From assembly GCA_905331475.1 (NCBI GenBank), contig CAJNYU010001722.1:62001-126000 (forward strand): a DNA stretch of 64,000 nucleotides, given 5' to 3'. Made by a program: the position numbers and the translations under genes. The notes below the pieces were generated by a model. It was not told the DNA's origin, did no database searches, and saw only the letters and a program-made list of their open reading frames with translations. Numbering within the stretch: the stretch's first letter is position 1; every line of letters starts with the position of its first letter. Below, piece by piece: positions 1-13,900 of the stretch. The DNA comes from Rotaria socialis. Lineage: Eukaryota > Rotifera > Eurotatoria > Philodinida > Philodinidae.

Positions 1-2005
1 ACACTTCTCTTTTTCTTCAATAGCGTAACCGCAAATTTAAGTACCTGAAAAGAAAAATCTGCATTATTTCTACTCAACTAAACCTTAAGACATCATATAT
101 TAATACTAATTAGCACTTCAATATGTTTACTTTAGACAGCCTATGGATGACTGCATACGTCATGAAATCAGCCTTAATCAGGTAGTCCTATTGCAATAGA
201 AACAAGAAGGGGAAAAAAACTTTTTTTTTTCTTTTTCCTGCTACTTATTTCCAGTCCTTCTCGTATTCATCGTTTTTTTCCTGCCAACGAAGGTGTGTAC
301 TACTTGCGCTTACGGACAGAAAAAAAAACTTTCTATTGATTAACCATTAAATTCCTCGAATCATGTTTGTGCTGTTTATATTTTGGCGCTGCGCGTTTTA
401 TTCTTTTGTCTATCGAACACGAGATTTCTTGTTTTGTTTTGTATAAAATAAAATTCGAAATATTACTGCTGAGTAAGATGATAATAATCATAATTGTACA
501 AATTTAATAAATCATTTATTGTAGAAGATACATGAAAAAGAATATAAACTTGAGAAATGTAAACAATTAATGACGTAAGAATCACATCGAGTCCTTTGTT
601 CTTCTTCTCTTGTAGTCGTCGACAACGATGTCTTCTTCGTTTTCACTGTACATCAGACTCTTGTCTTTACTCAAGCTAATCACGTCACTACCCACTTATT
701 GTTTTCTACGAACACTTGACGCATGAGAGCTAGTATATGAGTAGGAGAGAAATTGAATTCGATAGAATTTGCCTTACTCTTACTGTCGTCAATCAATTTT
801 CTTTTCAGGTGAGAAATCAAAGAAACGGGGATGATGTTGAAAACCGAAAAGTGTATTAGTTAGAAAAAACAGAAGAATTATTGATATGTTTTGTTTTCTT
901 TAAATCTTCACGATAGAAAGACAACGACACAGAAACTTAACGAAGTCATTTCATTAGCAAGTAAGAATACATTTAGAATATTTTACACTGATTGAAAATA
1001 TTGACCGAAGGAAACAACACTATAATACTATCCACATCGAATTCCTATTCTTTTTCTCTCGTCATAATATATGTCATTGACATGATAAATGAGTTTTGTT
1101 TAATTGGCACACACATTAATTCTATCAATCATGTTGATTTACATTCTGATTTTGAAGGCGTTCAGCAATAAAAATTGAAGGAAGTTAAAAGGTAGGCTAG
1201 ACTAATTAATCGTAAATTCTGAGACAGAAAATTATGATTAATAATCGTTTCTAAACAATGCCCACCTTTCATTTTAATTGATCTCTCCTGCTGTGTGTGT
1301 GTGTGTGCATTTGCGTGCAATTTTCTTTTTATCTCTCTCTCTCTCTTGTGGCTTAAGTTAAATAGTGTACATTGACAGACAGTAGAGCAATGTCAAGTCT
1401 CACTATGTGAGAACTCCAATGTCTTTCGAGACATTATCTGTTTGGGGTAAGATTTTTTCCCCGTCAATTAATTGCGTTTAAAATCATGATATATTGATTT
1501 GTGTTCAATGCGTTTTCCTCTTCTGTTGTTTGAATGAGAATTTATGTGCGCTGAATCAAGCAGGAAACTATTTCCATTCGGAAAGAAAGATTATTACGCA
1601 TGATTGCGATCTAAAAGAAAAATGACGATGCACGTAACTGAGAGCTTCATTATGTTTAACAATGCGTATAGTACTTGAACAATGATCAGATATTTGAAGA
1701 GTAGTAGAAAAGAATGAATGAAAGAAAGGCTGCTCTTATAATTACACTATTGATGAAATAAAAATTGGAGTTGAAAAGTTCAAATCAACCCTGAAGTCAT
1801 GTATACGAGAGGTAGATAACAATTCGACGTATTTTTTTTGTGTTCTCTTTCTTTGTTAAGAAATCAATTGCTTTTCATTTTATTCTTTATACTCATATAA
1901 TATACCTACCTACATGAACAATACATAGTCTATGACGTTATGCATATATGACTACTATTTTAGACTGTGTATACTTGTCTCTAATTAGACCAATAAAATT
2001 AACTA
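1..2005. other. 5' intergenic region, no gene supported
   Basis: No coding exon can be supported here. The stretch is AT-rich with short (GT)n and (CT)n tracts near 1290-1345. A good 3' splice-site-like sequence ends at about 615 and is followed by a 32-codon open frame (ATG at 628), which is too short to claim. The region probably holds the promoter and 5' UTR of the gene starting at 2006. Confidence 0.4.
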
Positions 2006-5000
2006 ATGGCTGAATCATTTAAAAATCCTAACGACGGTTTGTTTAATATTCGTTCGACGCCTTCAAATGAACATTTAGTTTTTGCTGAAACACTTCGCGA
2101 TTGGCGGGATCCCTTGTTACAAGGTCATAGTCCAATTCCAGTACTTATTTGTCCGCGTTGTGCATTATGTAAATGTCAATCAGTAAAATATTTTCATAAT
2201 ACATCATCTAGTTCTATTCGTCAACATGAACCGTCGTGTCCAAATTTTCGTCATCAACACGAACGCGCAAAAACACCAAGACGACAACGTGTTATTAATC
2301 AAACGAAACGACGTGCCATTTCACACGATTCATCTATAACAGTGATACAAAGCTCATCATCATCTTCATCATCGATAGTTCAATTAAATTCAACTGGACA
2401 TTCTCCACTATTACAATCGAGTAAACGAACGGAATCTCCATCGAAAATACCTGTCAGAATTTCAATACCTCTAAACAATAGTTCATCAATTCTCAAAATT
2501 GACTCATCAAATAACAAAACAAAAATTCCACGATTAACAATAGCCTATCATCCTATAATACCATCGCCAAATAGATCCGTCGATGATTTATATGAAATAG
2601 ATAGGTAAGACATGAAAAGATTTTCATATTTATAAATGAGTTTATCTAAGGAAAACATAAAAATGGTTCTATTTATAAAGGTTTCATTTTTAATCACACG
2701 CAACAAGATAACGATTATTATTTAAATATAAATATACCAACAACGCAAGATATTTATCTTTTCTGGCGTAATTTTACGCAGTTGAGTTTTATTTGCCACA
2801 AACTTTTATGTCGGTTACTATTTGAATTTCCTTTATCTCGTATTTTCCCCCGGTTTGTTTTGTTCAATGCACCCGGACGATTGTGAACACCTTGAAATTG
2901 AGAGTGTCAATAATGAGACAAAAAAAAATCGATTTTCTTCAAGCCTTGAACATACAGTGAAACCTCTATTAATGAACACCTCTCTATAATGAGCGGATGT
3001 TTCCGACCCCCAATCAATTTTTGGTGTAAACAGACCTCCGCAAGATGAACACCTCCCAACTCTGAACATTGAACACACACTGAACAATTACGCTTTCGTG
3101 TATGAAATAAGTAGATGAAAAAATAGATTGCACATACCATAGTAAAGCAATGATAAATCAAATTTGGACGGTTGATTCGTCATAGCAAGCTTTGTCGTAT
3201 GTATGACACAAACAGAAAAATGAAAATGAATAGTCCGCGATGAGCTAGTCACTTTTGTATGAGAGAATACCGCACATTTCTCTTGCAATTGTAAAATGAC
3301 GACAAAACGCACGCTAACCTTGTCTGAAAAAAATGCAATTAATTCGTGAAAATGAAAACAACACTTCTTAGTGTACACTTGTTGAGAATTACAAGATCTC
3401 GACCGGCAGTGTGTCAAATGTTATTAAACGTAAGGCAGAATACATCGAAAGTTACGAACAAAATGAAAACTCAACAAAGAAACGCACCTTTCGAGATGAA
3501 TTTAATCAACAACTCGATCAAAAAGTTTACGAATGGTTCGTCATTCAGCGTAGTAAGAACATTCCTATCTCAGATCCACTCATGCAAGCACAAGCCCGAG
3601 AAATTCGTAAAAGATATTAATATAAAAGGTGTGTAGTTATCATTCGTATATACTAACCATGTACTGTATACCTATATAAATTTCATTTAATGTGACACCT
3701 CTCTAAGATGAACATCTCCTTTAATGAACACGTTTTGAACAGCCCCATTAGTGTTCATCTTAGAGAAATTAGATTGCTCGAAAATATTAATTTAATCTTC
3801 TTTTAAAAGTATTGAAGCATTCGAAATGCTTGCATGTTCAACATCCTTGAAAAATTGCTGTTTTCTTCAATTGAGTTTTTGTCTGTTTTCAAATTCTCAC
3901 AAATTGTTTTTATGCCAATATGTTTTGTAAGAAGCTTCAGAATAAAGAAAACGTCTATTCCTAAAAGAAACAAAGTCGTGTGTGTATATCTTAGTGTTTC
4001 AATAATACGACAGGCGAAAAGCTTGAGTATTATTTTGACTAATAGTCTTTCCAGTCAACGAATTTACCTTCTATTGAAAAGAAAAGAAAAACTAACTAAC
4101 ACAAACAAATCTATTTGAGCGTATTTCAGAATGTTTCAGGCAATGTTTAACGCTGGCTTTTTTTCAAGGTTTCATACTTTTTGTTTGTTATGTCTCGTCT
4201 TGTAGAAGGTTTTCTTCAATGTATTTATATTGAAAATGGTTACTGTTTGATGTTTTCATTTTTGTTTTCAATGAAAGAAAAACTAATCAAGCACTTTTTC
4301 TCTAGTCTTCCTGTATTCGAACTATTGCTAGAAATGTAATGGACTTAGCGTTAGTTTAGACATTTTGTTGAAGTCACTTGCCGTCATGATTGTTTTTTTC
4401 GACATTTTTTCACAAGTTACGGCACAACGAAAAATTCAGTACAACAAATCATGAACGGTTTCGATGGTGCATTCAATAGCATGTCGATTACTCTGTAATT
4501 AGGAAGTTTGTATTAAAAGTTTAAGACACTTTGCAGTCACATCGGTGCTTCGTCCAGTCAGCTTTCTTCTCGGTCACTTTTTGTTTTTATCGATTTTAAT
4601 TTTGACTATTATTCGCATCTAACCTAATCATTCTCTTCGATAGATATTTTTGATCGTCCTTCATCATAGAATATTCATTTTTTTGTCCGAAAGAAAGTTT
4701 TCTTTCGTAATCTCGATACTCGTTTGGTTCCATACATCGTTTATTGGTACATTCGAAAGATCATTTTTCTGCTAGTACAATAAAAGACACAATACACTGA
4801 TCTTATATTACAATGTATGATTTGTCTGTGAAATCATGCAAGATCGTTTATTATTTTTTTGTCGATTTGTCTTTCGCAATGATTTCTTGTTCACCGAACA
4901 AAAGCACAAGAGATGAACCTCGCTTAGACGAACTTCTTTTTCTCTCTTAATGAAACGCACTTGATAATTTTACATTTTATTTACTATGTGTGTAACGAGA

Positions 5001-7468
5001 AGACAGACTTCTGCGTTTTTTTTTTTTATTTGAAAGTCGTTTCTATTTCTACTTTGCATCATTTCAAGGTTAATGTTTCTTTCGACACTTGAAAATTCTT
5101 CTTTTTTTCACACAACTGAATAAAGAAGTAACATGCTTACACTAAACAAAGAAAAAAAACTTTACTTCACATTTTTTAGGTTTTTGTAATGCAATAATTT
5201 CTATATTTGCTATAAGAATAATGTTCGTAAGAATCCATTGTTCATACCAAAAAAGTAATTTACGTTTCGCTTTCGATTGAATCATAAGAGATAGCTGATA
5301 GGAGAGAACACATTTGTTATTAATAATAGAACAGGTGTTACATTCATTGTTCATTATTGTAAAAATTTCTATTCTGTTTTAGTTTAAACAACGATACTGA
5401 TCAAATCACATCGGCCGATGAAAATACATCATCGAACACGAACATAAATATGAAAACAAGCCATCACTTGAATAATCCGGAAGAACAAGTGTCACTTAGG
5501 AATAAGAAGAAGAAATATGCACATACTATCTCAATCTCAGATAAACGACAGCGACGACATCGACATAAGGACGGTATGAAAAAACTTCAATTTTGACATT
5601 GATTCTTCTAGTTTCACGCTTTTTTCCCTTCTATAATGACAGCAAGGGATTAAGAACAATAGGTATATACTTAGTCGGCGATTAAGTAAAGGCTTACATA
5701 CTTTATGAAGATATCCACTCAAATTTCTTCTTCTTCCTTTTTTTCAATAGTAAAAAATCGAGATAACATTCTTTCTTTTCAACTATCGATGTTTTCATAT
5801 CATTTCTCTTGTGTTATTATTAATCATCTCCAAAGGCAACTAAAAATAAACACTGTATTCTTATCAATATGACACGACGAAAATTGAAAAAAACAAAAAT
5901 TCCTATAAACTTTATTGAATTTAGTATGATTGATTGTTCATGCGAAAGGGTATATTAGCTACAGAGAAACAATGTCGAGTTATTTTGTATTTAGTCTATT
6001 CTTGTACAATACTATCGTACTAGTAATTAAAGAATGTGAAGAGAAAAAAGCGTTTTTAAATAAGCAACGACTATTATTGAACTTAGTGAATTCTTTATAA
6101 ATGTACAATACTAAGTTATTTATAATTAGTTTTATGTTTAAACGGAAGGTAGTATATTCTATTGTGTATGTTTCATCATATTTGGACGTTCGATGCTCGT
6201 AAAATAGTGAAAATGCAAAAAAAAAAGTATCCGGCCAAGAAACTCGATAGTTCTTTTTCTTTTTTTCTATTGATCACCATTTCCGGTCAAACAAATTCTG
6301 TTTATCAACATGCTCGAGAAGGACATACACATGACGGATGTCCATTAAAGAAAAAAAGTTAATTTAAATTGAGACGATTTTTCTATTATTTAAGCACGCA
6401 TCAGATCGTCTTAGTCGATAAAATATCGTTTGCATGTTCATAGATTGATTACAAAAGTTATTTTGTAACATGCACACTAATAGTTTTACTAATGATCATT
6501 TGTATGCGCTGCACATTTTTGATTGCATCTGAAAATTACGTATTGAATCAAATAATACATCTATTTATGAAACAACAGAAAAATTTTGATTCTGATAAAA
6601 TGATGTCGCTGATAGACATTCTTTTTGTATTATGTCTAGTAAGGTGGTACAAGCACAATTGATTATACCTAATATAACTAATTCTTGGGTCATTGATTAC
6701 TTTTCTTTTCTGCGGTTGACGCGATTCAGGATGATCAATGGGGTCGTATTGAAATTCATCGGAGAATTCGAGTGATTCATTGAAAGTTAGCCTGAAAAAT
6801 ATAATGGAGCTAATTTGTTATTTTTTCTCTAGTCATCATCTATCAACTAGTCATGGTCATGAAAGATAGAAGACTACTCTATGCATAATTAGTAGTCGCA
6901 TGTGCGTGTTTATGATCATAAGCCTATTTCTCTTGACGACTAAAAGAAAGAGAAAGAAACATATACAATGAACATCGATCAAATTGTTCTCTCTTTCTTC
7001 TAATGTTGTTACTTAGGGGGCGGCGTCGATAATAAACGATTAAACTTAACATTATGTATTACATATCAAAAAAACGATACTCATTTTCTTTGATTCGATA
7101 CAGCTAGCAGAGTAATTAGGTTTCAGACTGGTTCGATCAGTAGAATTTAAGAAAAAAACAACAACACTGATACCTAATGTTTCCTTCAATTGGTACGTGT
7201 GTTAATAAAACACTACTTGTCGTTCGTGGTAAGTAGATTGTTGATGAATTCTCTTCGTGCATAATAGAAAAAATTCAAATAGATTATTTTCTAGCGACGC
7301 TCATAGAATTATTTCTTGCCTTTAGACAAAAGTAGTAGCATCAGAATATAAGTCATCGATGTCCTCGAGTAAACAATTATGTACATTAATAAAACATAAT
7401 ATTGAATATAAACTATATTAAACTTGAGAAGCATTCTTTTAGATTTCCAATACTTTTTAGTCAATCTT

Positions 7469-7513
<45 letters not shown>

Positions 7514-9798
7514 AATGACATTCTTACGATCGAGAAAAAAAACAATTATTTTTAATATTATGTGAAAAGCGAGCATCATGTTGATTAGTCAATAGGTATT
7601 CAGTTGCCTCCACCTGTCGATCGTTAAAGAATAAGAGATGACAGGCTATTGTACAAGTGTAGTTGATAATGATCCGAACAATAACATAATCAAATCGATG
7701 ATGAATTCTATTGTAAATATAGAACAATGCAGATTTCGATGTTGTTGTCAAATCAACATTATCTAAGAGGATTTTAGATGACATTTTAATCTTCTTATTA
7801 TTAAGCATTTCATAATTATCAAGAGATGAATATCATGAATTTTTTCTTGTCTCTGAATAAGCAAACTACACTTTTACATACATGTCAGAATAACCCGTTT
7901 TTATTTTCTATGATTAAAGCCGAAAATTCAGTGAGCTAAATTTCTATGAACAATTCTTTAGAATTCGCTAGGTTTTGCTATCATCTATAATATAAAACTA
8001 GTGTGGTAGACCTGTATTAAAACTCGTACTTGTCGTCTTTTATTTTTGTTCAATCAGACTGAGAAAAATAATATTGTCTACTGTAAGTCAGGCAAATAAA
8101 CTGCTTAAGTACATTTGGATTATCTTCAACATCATCATCATTAGTCTCGTTTTTAGCGGATTGACTGACGTGGTAAACAGACGGGTACCGGTGTTCTACT
8201 TTGTCTTACATGTACTTGAGTTTTGCTTAAAAAGAAGTCTATGGGGATATATTTTTCACGAGATCGAAATTGAAAAAAAAAACACAAGTTTTCTTGGTAC
8301 TCACAGAGTGTTCTTTATTCTATGTGTGCTGAGTGTATATATCCTGTTGAAATGCAATCAATAAGTAGAACAACAAGTCATTGACATAAGACCTTCGATC
8401 ATAGAGTAACAAACTTTATCGAGGATTGCTATAGGGAAGAACAGTGCAAGTCTCTGTATACTATTTCATAAAAAATGACTTCGGGCCCCTCTACAAGTAC
8501 CCTTGTCTTTCGGTTACTCAGTGTCATGTAGTAATGCTAAGTAGTGACAAACTCAATGGTCTGATATCTGTCGACGGGCAAATACTACTTTTGACATAGA
8601 ATTCTCGAGCTTTGAATACACGCTTTCAAGGTCCAATGTAGATTACTACATAGTAAACTTACGATTCGACGCCAAGTCATTCTTTGACTTTAGTAATGAA
8701 GAATTCCGATGGTAACTTTTGAGTAAAAAATCGAATTCAAAACTCGTTATTATTAAAATAGGTCGTCCATCAAAATCAAAATCAACATCTAACGATTTAT
8801 CTTCATCGAGTAGTTTATCTTCTTCTTCTCAATCACTTGTTCAAATAAGGAAAAAATTTCATTCATCAACACAGCGTCAATCTCCAACTGCTCAGGTTCT
8901 TCTATCGTCAGCATCGCCAAACAGTTTAGAAAAAAATTCATCGAAACAGCATTCTCATCCTCGTACACGTTCAACTGTAGCCTCGAACGATCAATCGAAT
9001 CTGATGTCTTCGCCCATTTCATCACAGTCCTCATCATCGATTTATCTCATTCAAGTAACAAATCAAACCGAGCCAAAGAATTCATTTGGTTTAACAAAAA
9101 CCGTACCTTATGTTTGGAAAAACACCAATAAAACAATCCACAATGAAGAGAAAAATTTCTATCCACAGTATTCTGTTGAACAAATTCCTCCGACCAACGA
9201 TTATAGAAAACATCCTGCACCTGTATCATCACGAAATATAACTTTACAACGTGGTCAATTGGATTATTGGCAAAATTTAGAATCGTTACCTGATTCTATT
9301 ATAACATCATCATGTCAAAATTTAACTGGATCAGCATCTAATTTACTTTTATCATCTCCATTAATACAACAAGCGACGAATTCTCAAGATTCCCATGGAA
9401 ATATTATATCTATAACAACAACGAAACGTTCTCAATCTTCGCTATTAAATCAAAATAACAATCTAGAATGGAATATTCAAAAGAATGGAGTCAAACTTCA
9501 CTATTCGAAAATCAAATGGTACAGTGATAATCAATTATATAAAAATCGACGTTTAAGAAACATTAATAAAAAAGAATACAAAACAGATAATTATACAGAT
9601 AGTGGGTCATCTGGTGAACAAAAAGATCGATCGGCACCATTGATTTATGATCAACAAAATATTACAAATTTAACCAATCAGAATCAAGAAGGTATTGTAT
9701 TAAAATTACATAGACTGAGACGTTTTTATAAGTATTTCAAATTCGAAACAGGTTTCGATATATTTATAGAAGCTTCAAATTCGAAAAGAGTGAAATGA
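2006..9798 (+). CDS. Unrecognised basic, Ser-rich disordered protein with a Cys/His cluster (3 exons, 608 aa)
   Basis: Proposed exons are 2006-2604, 5383-5573 and 8762-9798. Junction phases agree (2 then 1) and the total is a multiple of three. I do not recognise the family. Residues about 45-85 hold a Cys/His cluster, CPRCALCKC followed by H, H and C, which might bind a metal; the rest is rich in Ser, Gln, Asn, Lys and Arg and looks disordered. Exon 2 ends in a strongly basic run (KRQRRHRHK). The last exon ends with a stop at 9796-9798, and AATAAA follows about 40 bases later. The third exon's acceptor is uncertain: an AG at 8722-8723 is possible, but 8762 is the one whose phase fits exon 2. 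Introns 1 and 2 are long (2.8 and 3.2 kb); one carries a dead transposon and the other an antisense gene. Function unknown. Confidence 0.6.
2955..3768 (+). mobile_element. Decayed pogo/Tigger-type DNA transposon fragment in intron 1
   Basis: A stop-free stretch at about 3411-3620 encodes a CENP-B/Tc5-type helix-turn-helix DNA-binding segment: a KKRTFRDEF stretch, then VYEWFVIQRSKNIPISDPL and AQAREI. This matches the pattern seen in transposases of the pogo/Tigger/Jerky group. The catalytic DDE part is missing, so it is a broken copy. The flanks carry terminal-repeat-like sequence. The left edge at 2955 (CAGTGAAACCTCTATTAATG) follows a TA, and the right edge has a perfect 15-bp inverted pair at 3700-3714 and 3752-3766 with the same CTCTAAGATGAACA motif. 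The right end lacks the matching CACTG terminus, so it seems truncated. Confidence 0.6.
6489..7262 (-). CDS. Small antisense gene nested in an intron (3 exons, 83 aa)
   Basis: On the minus strand, exons 7262-7174, 6791-6669 and 6528-6489 join with matching phases (2 and 2), GT-AG borders and good pyrimidine-tract acceptors before exons 2 and 3. The first ATG is at 7262-7260 and the stop at 6491-6489, giving 83 residues. The product starts MHEENSSTIYLPRTTSSV. It has an acidic middle (ESLEFSDEFQYDPIDHPESR), a basic patch (QPQKRK) and a Cys/His tail (RCNQKCAAHTNDH). I do not recognise it. It lies wholly inside intron 2 of the plus-strand gene at 2006-9798. Further 5' exons are possible: the minus-strand frame at about 7780-7615 (MSSKILLDNVDL...) could be spliced on in phase 0, which would add a hydrophobic segment. 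Exon 2 could also end early at a GTAATC donor. Confidence 0.5.
7466..7510. repeat. (TC)n microsatellite
   Basis: An uninterrupted TC dinucleotide run of about 40 bases in intron 2 of the 2006-9798 gene. The antisense reading gives a spurious Arg-Glu repeat. Confidence 0.9.
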
Positions 9799-10929
9799 AA
9801 AAAAAACATCAAAAATCAAAATTGAAATCGAAAAGACAATAAATTTGAACAAATTTTGAAAACTATGATTTGATTAACCAACGAGTGAAGGTTTTTGTCG
9901 ATATAGTAGAAACGAAACCATCAAAGAAATGAATTTTATAGTTATACTCACGATTTAATTCTGTATTTAACGATAAAGTCAATACTTGATACTGATTTCT
10001 GTTAATGAAGGAAGACGTAGAAAAATATCTTTCTGTATATTTTCGAGACTTGTGTGAAATTCAGTCATAGAATCGATCGTAAGTCTTAGAAAATTAAGTC
10101 TCATAATATTATCAGAAGCCACTGGTGATTCAAGGTCCAATGTAAGTTTTTTTCGAAGACCGAAAAATGGTCTTATTTATTTTAATTTAAGTATCGACTA
10201 GAAAATTCACTACACAATATTTTCGTTAGTAAATTGAAGAAATTGAGGTTCTCTTAAACAGTATGCAAAATTTATGATGACTAAAAGAATATACTAGTTA
10301 AATAAATGTTGAAAGATTATCGTTTTTACGTATGTCAATTCTAGTTGTTCCTAAAAATATCATCAGTATAACAATAAATTCTATTCAACAATAAATCTCA
10401 GATTCTTTCGTCACAAATCAGTCCTGTTTACACTTTAAGAGTCTTTAATTTTCTTGTAATCTAAAAGTATTTTTCTGTACGATTAATTCGAAGATCTTTT
10501 TAATCATATTAATACCAGATATTAGATATAATTTACGTATACAAACGAATGTCCGGAATTTGGTACGCTCTAAGAGTTCTTATTTATCGTCACCATAAAG
10601 AGCTTTCGAGCGCGATAAGTATCTAAAACAAGAACGAATCTATTATATGTTCAAACTAGTGCCAATCCTCTAGCCATTAGATATCGTCTCTTAAACTAAT
10701 ACGACACAATAGATTTTTCTTCGATAATTAGAACACACTCAACTATGTCAAAATATTATCCGCCTTTCACAAGTACTTCACTTTCCTGTTGTTTTGTTAC
10801 TTCTAACTTGGATGCTATGTAAAATCGGCAATCTTCTATCTGAGAAATAGGTTTTTCCGATAGAGGGTGTAAATTACTCTTTTTTTTTAGCAATTATAAA
10901 ACTACGTAGAAGAAGCAGAAGATATATTG
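9799..10929. other. Intergenic region, no gene seen
   Basis: Holds the 3' UTR and AATAAA (about 9839) of the upstream gene. It also contains the probable 5' UTR exon of the next gene: a strong acceptor (TTTTTTTTTAG) ends at 10890, and the exon runs from 10891 to the start codon at 10930. Nothing else stands out. Confidence 0.5.
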
Positions 10930-13900
10930 ATGAACAGTAAGCACGCAGCGAATAAATAAGACTAAAGACTATGTATATGAAAACGATGAGTAAGTAAACA
11001 TGAACATTTATTGACACTTCAGTTTCCTACAAAAACGTCAGCATGGTTAAATTGTTTTTATAAACAAAACCGAATCACATACAAAAAAAATTTAACCACT
11101 ATTCGCTTTATTATATTTTTTTTCTTCTGTTCTGTTTATTTAGCATTAGAAAATTTTTCAATGAACCCTAATTCTGAACAAATAGATTCAATCGTACTTG
11201 AATATTCTACATCCCATCCTGGCATAAACAATACATCATTATCTATAATGTCTAATGATAAAATAACCGATTCATCATCAACACCTTCATCGAAACCTGT
11301 TTCTATTCATAAACCAAAACAAATATCATATGCAAGTACCGATGAAGATGTCGATGAACTTAATTCTCGTTATTTCGAAGACATTGATCGATCCTTAATG
11401 ACAGCAGAAGATTATCGTGAAAAATTAAATACACGTTTATCATCATCAATTAATGAACAAAATGAAAATCAAACAAATTCAACATTTCGTCCAAGAATAT
11501 TATCAACTGAATATTCACAGATAACAATCGATTCTGGTGTTGATATAGCAAGTGAACAAAAAACTTATCAACCAAATACAACATTAACTATCGATGAACA
11601 ATTATCGGAACCAATAACAGATCAACATGATGCTTTTAATCTATCGGATGATTCATTAATTGAAAGAAATCAACTGAAATTAGCCTCGTCATTAAATCAA
11701 TCTCTTGTAGAACCAAGCGAATATTCAATATCAATGAATAAAACGGAGCAGGAGATATATTTTTCAGCTAAAAGTGATTTAAACAATCAAAATTCATCAT
11801 ATTGTGGTTATGAACTTGAAATAGTGACAGACGAAGAAGATGATGATCATCATCATCATCATCACGATAAAACAGACAATTCCAACAAATTAATGATGGC
11901 ATCAGAAGAACCTCCAACAATTCCAGCATCATCATCACCCAATCCGCAGTTTCCGATTCCGTTCGTATTCGAATTCAAATTACCATCGTTTGGTGAGTGG
12001 ATTGACCGTGCCTTTACAAGTTTTCTTTCGGATACAAGTACAAATCCACCACCATCCATCTCATCGAGTCGTTCATCATCAGTTGGATCGATACATGCTT
12101 CTCTCGGCACAGCAAATACATCGTCATCATCGCATATTATTACTGTTCTCGATACTCACAATTTACAAATTATGTCAACCGATGCAAATGCGAACAGTCA
12201 ACAAGTAGAAATACTATCGCGAAATGAAGAACAAGATGATGAATATAGTCTCAATGGTAAATATGTTTTATTTTTAATATACTGAGGTCAAAAAATGTTT
12301 CGCGTTAGCACATTCGTTATAATGTTTGATGTGACATTTTTTTTTCGGATTGCGATAATTAATATTTTCATACTCTTCATATAGCCTCGAACTAAATCAA
12401 ATTTCAATCCTAGTCGCTATTGGGTGCTAGTAGCAACATAATTCTCGTGTCTATATATTTCTAACCTTTTACACTTTCCTGAGAATCAACTCTTAGCCCT
12501 GATCTTAAGACGATGATTGCATATTATTAATGTTTGAATTAGTTTAGCTAACAGATTGATCTATTTGCTGTTACCTATGTCTTATGATAGACTGACTATG
12601 TATACGTACGAAATATTAAGGTTGAAAAACATGCAAAGACCTCGATTACCATAAAATTTCGTTTTCCACTTCTCCCCGCCAAAGAGATATATAAGACGTT
12701 ACCTTCATACGTGAAAGAGAAAGAGAGCAAAAAGAAAACGACAACTCTACACACACTAGTAGTGTATTTATACAACACTAGTAACTATCGTTCGAATCTA
12801 TTTTATGTCTTTGACACGAGCAAGTCCTTCGATGTGTCGGTAAAATTAATCATACTTCTCGTTCTTTCTTTGTTTGTTTTTTTTTTCTTTCGAATGAATA
12901 AGAAAAAATGTAAACATGTATATATAGATATATATATGTATGCATATCCGAGGCCACAACTGCTTAAATCAAGGTTAGAAAGCAGGAGAACGAACAATCA
13001 GCTTTAATGACAATGATAGCTCAATGAATAAACAATAGGCACATTGAGTCTCCGATTTTCTCATTTTTTTCTCTTCATTTCTTTAAATAGACATGTCAAG
13101 TTCAAGTTTAAATTGTGAAAAGGTTGATTTTGACACATATATTATCAATAGTAATTATGAAAAGATCAATCCTTCAATAACATGTGAACAAAATGAAATT
13201 CTTTTCGTCAATGAACGATCAAAATCATTATTATCATCAATAACATCATCGATTGAAAACGTTGATCAAGGTAAGTTTTTATTATTTTAGTAATATAGAA
13301 AACGCGAGCGATGTATATATATATATATATGTGTGTGTCGCTGGTCTTGAATAGCACAAGGTTAGAGAAAAAGTGAAAAAAAAGTTATATCGACGATGTC
13401 TTTTTTCCTGTCGTTTCTTTCTTTTTTATCTTGAACTGTTCAATCATGAATGAGGTCACATATTTCAACGAAGTAAGTCATCAATCCAAACGCTTTAATA
13501 AAGTAGCAAAAAAAAGTGGATTGTTGTTTTCAATCAAAAATCAAGCACACAATTCTCTTTCAACTTTGCCCCGTATTGTTTGACGAAGATATGAACTACT
13601 TAGACAATAGTCTATTAAATGAAGACGGCTAGAGCGCGTTGAAAGAATACTTACAAATGTATACACATAGAGTTGTTCAGAGTAGATGTGTTTCTTTCGT
13701 TTCTAGAGGTAATGAACGACAGAAGAATGCAAGCCGATGACGAGCAAAATTATATTGAATTTGATCACGATAATAACATTCCTCAACAAACAATAACAAC
13801 AGCAGCAGCAGCAGATAGAAATGATGCAGCATCATATTTATTTCAAGATAAATTTCAATCTTCTTCCAATAGCCATGATTCATTGAATCAATCGGATCAC

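Noticed and set aside
628-726. A 32-codon frame after a strong acceptor-like site
   Set aside because: Too short, hydrophobic without context, and no donor follows; perhaps part of a 5' UTR.
2833-3417. Overlapping minus-strand open frames
   Set aside because: They are shadows of the transposon remnant, with no splice signals or protein-like composition.
8074-8364. A 96-codon open frame with a hydrophobic stretch
   Set aside because: No ATG at its start and AT-rich composition; it lies in an intron without exon borders.
8627-10146. A 16-base direct repeat (TTCAAGGTCCAATGTA) at 8627 and 10131
   Set aside because: A single short match in 64 kb of AT-rich DNA can occur by chance, and the flanks are unrelated.
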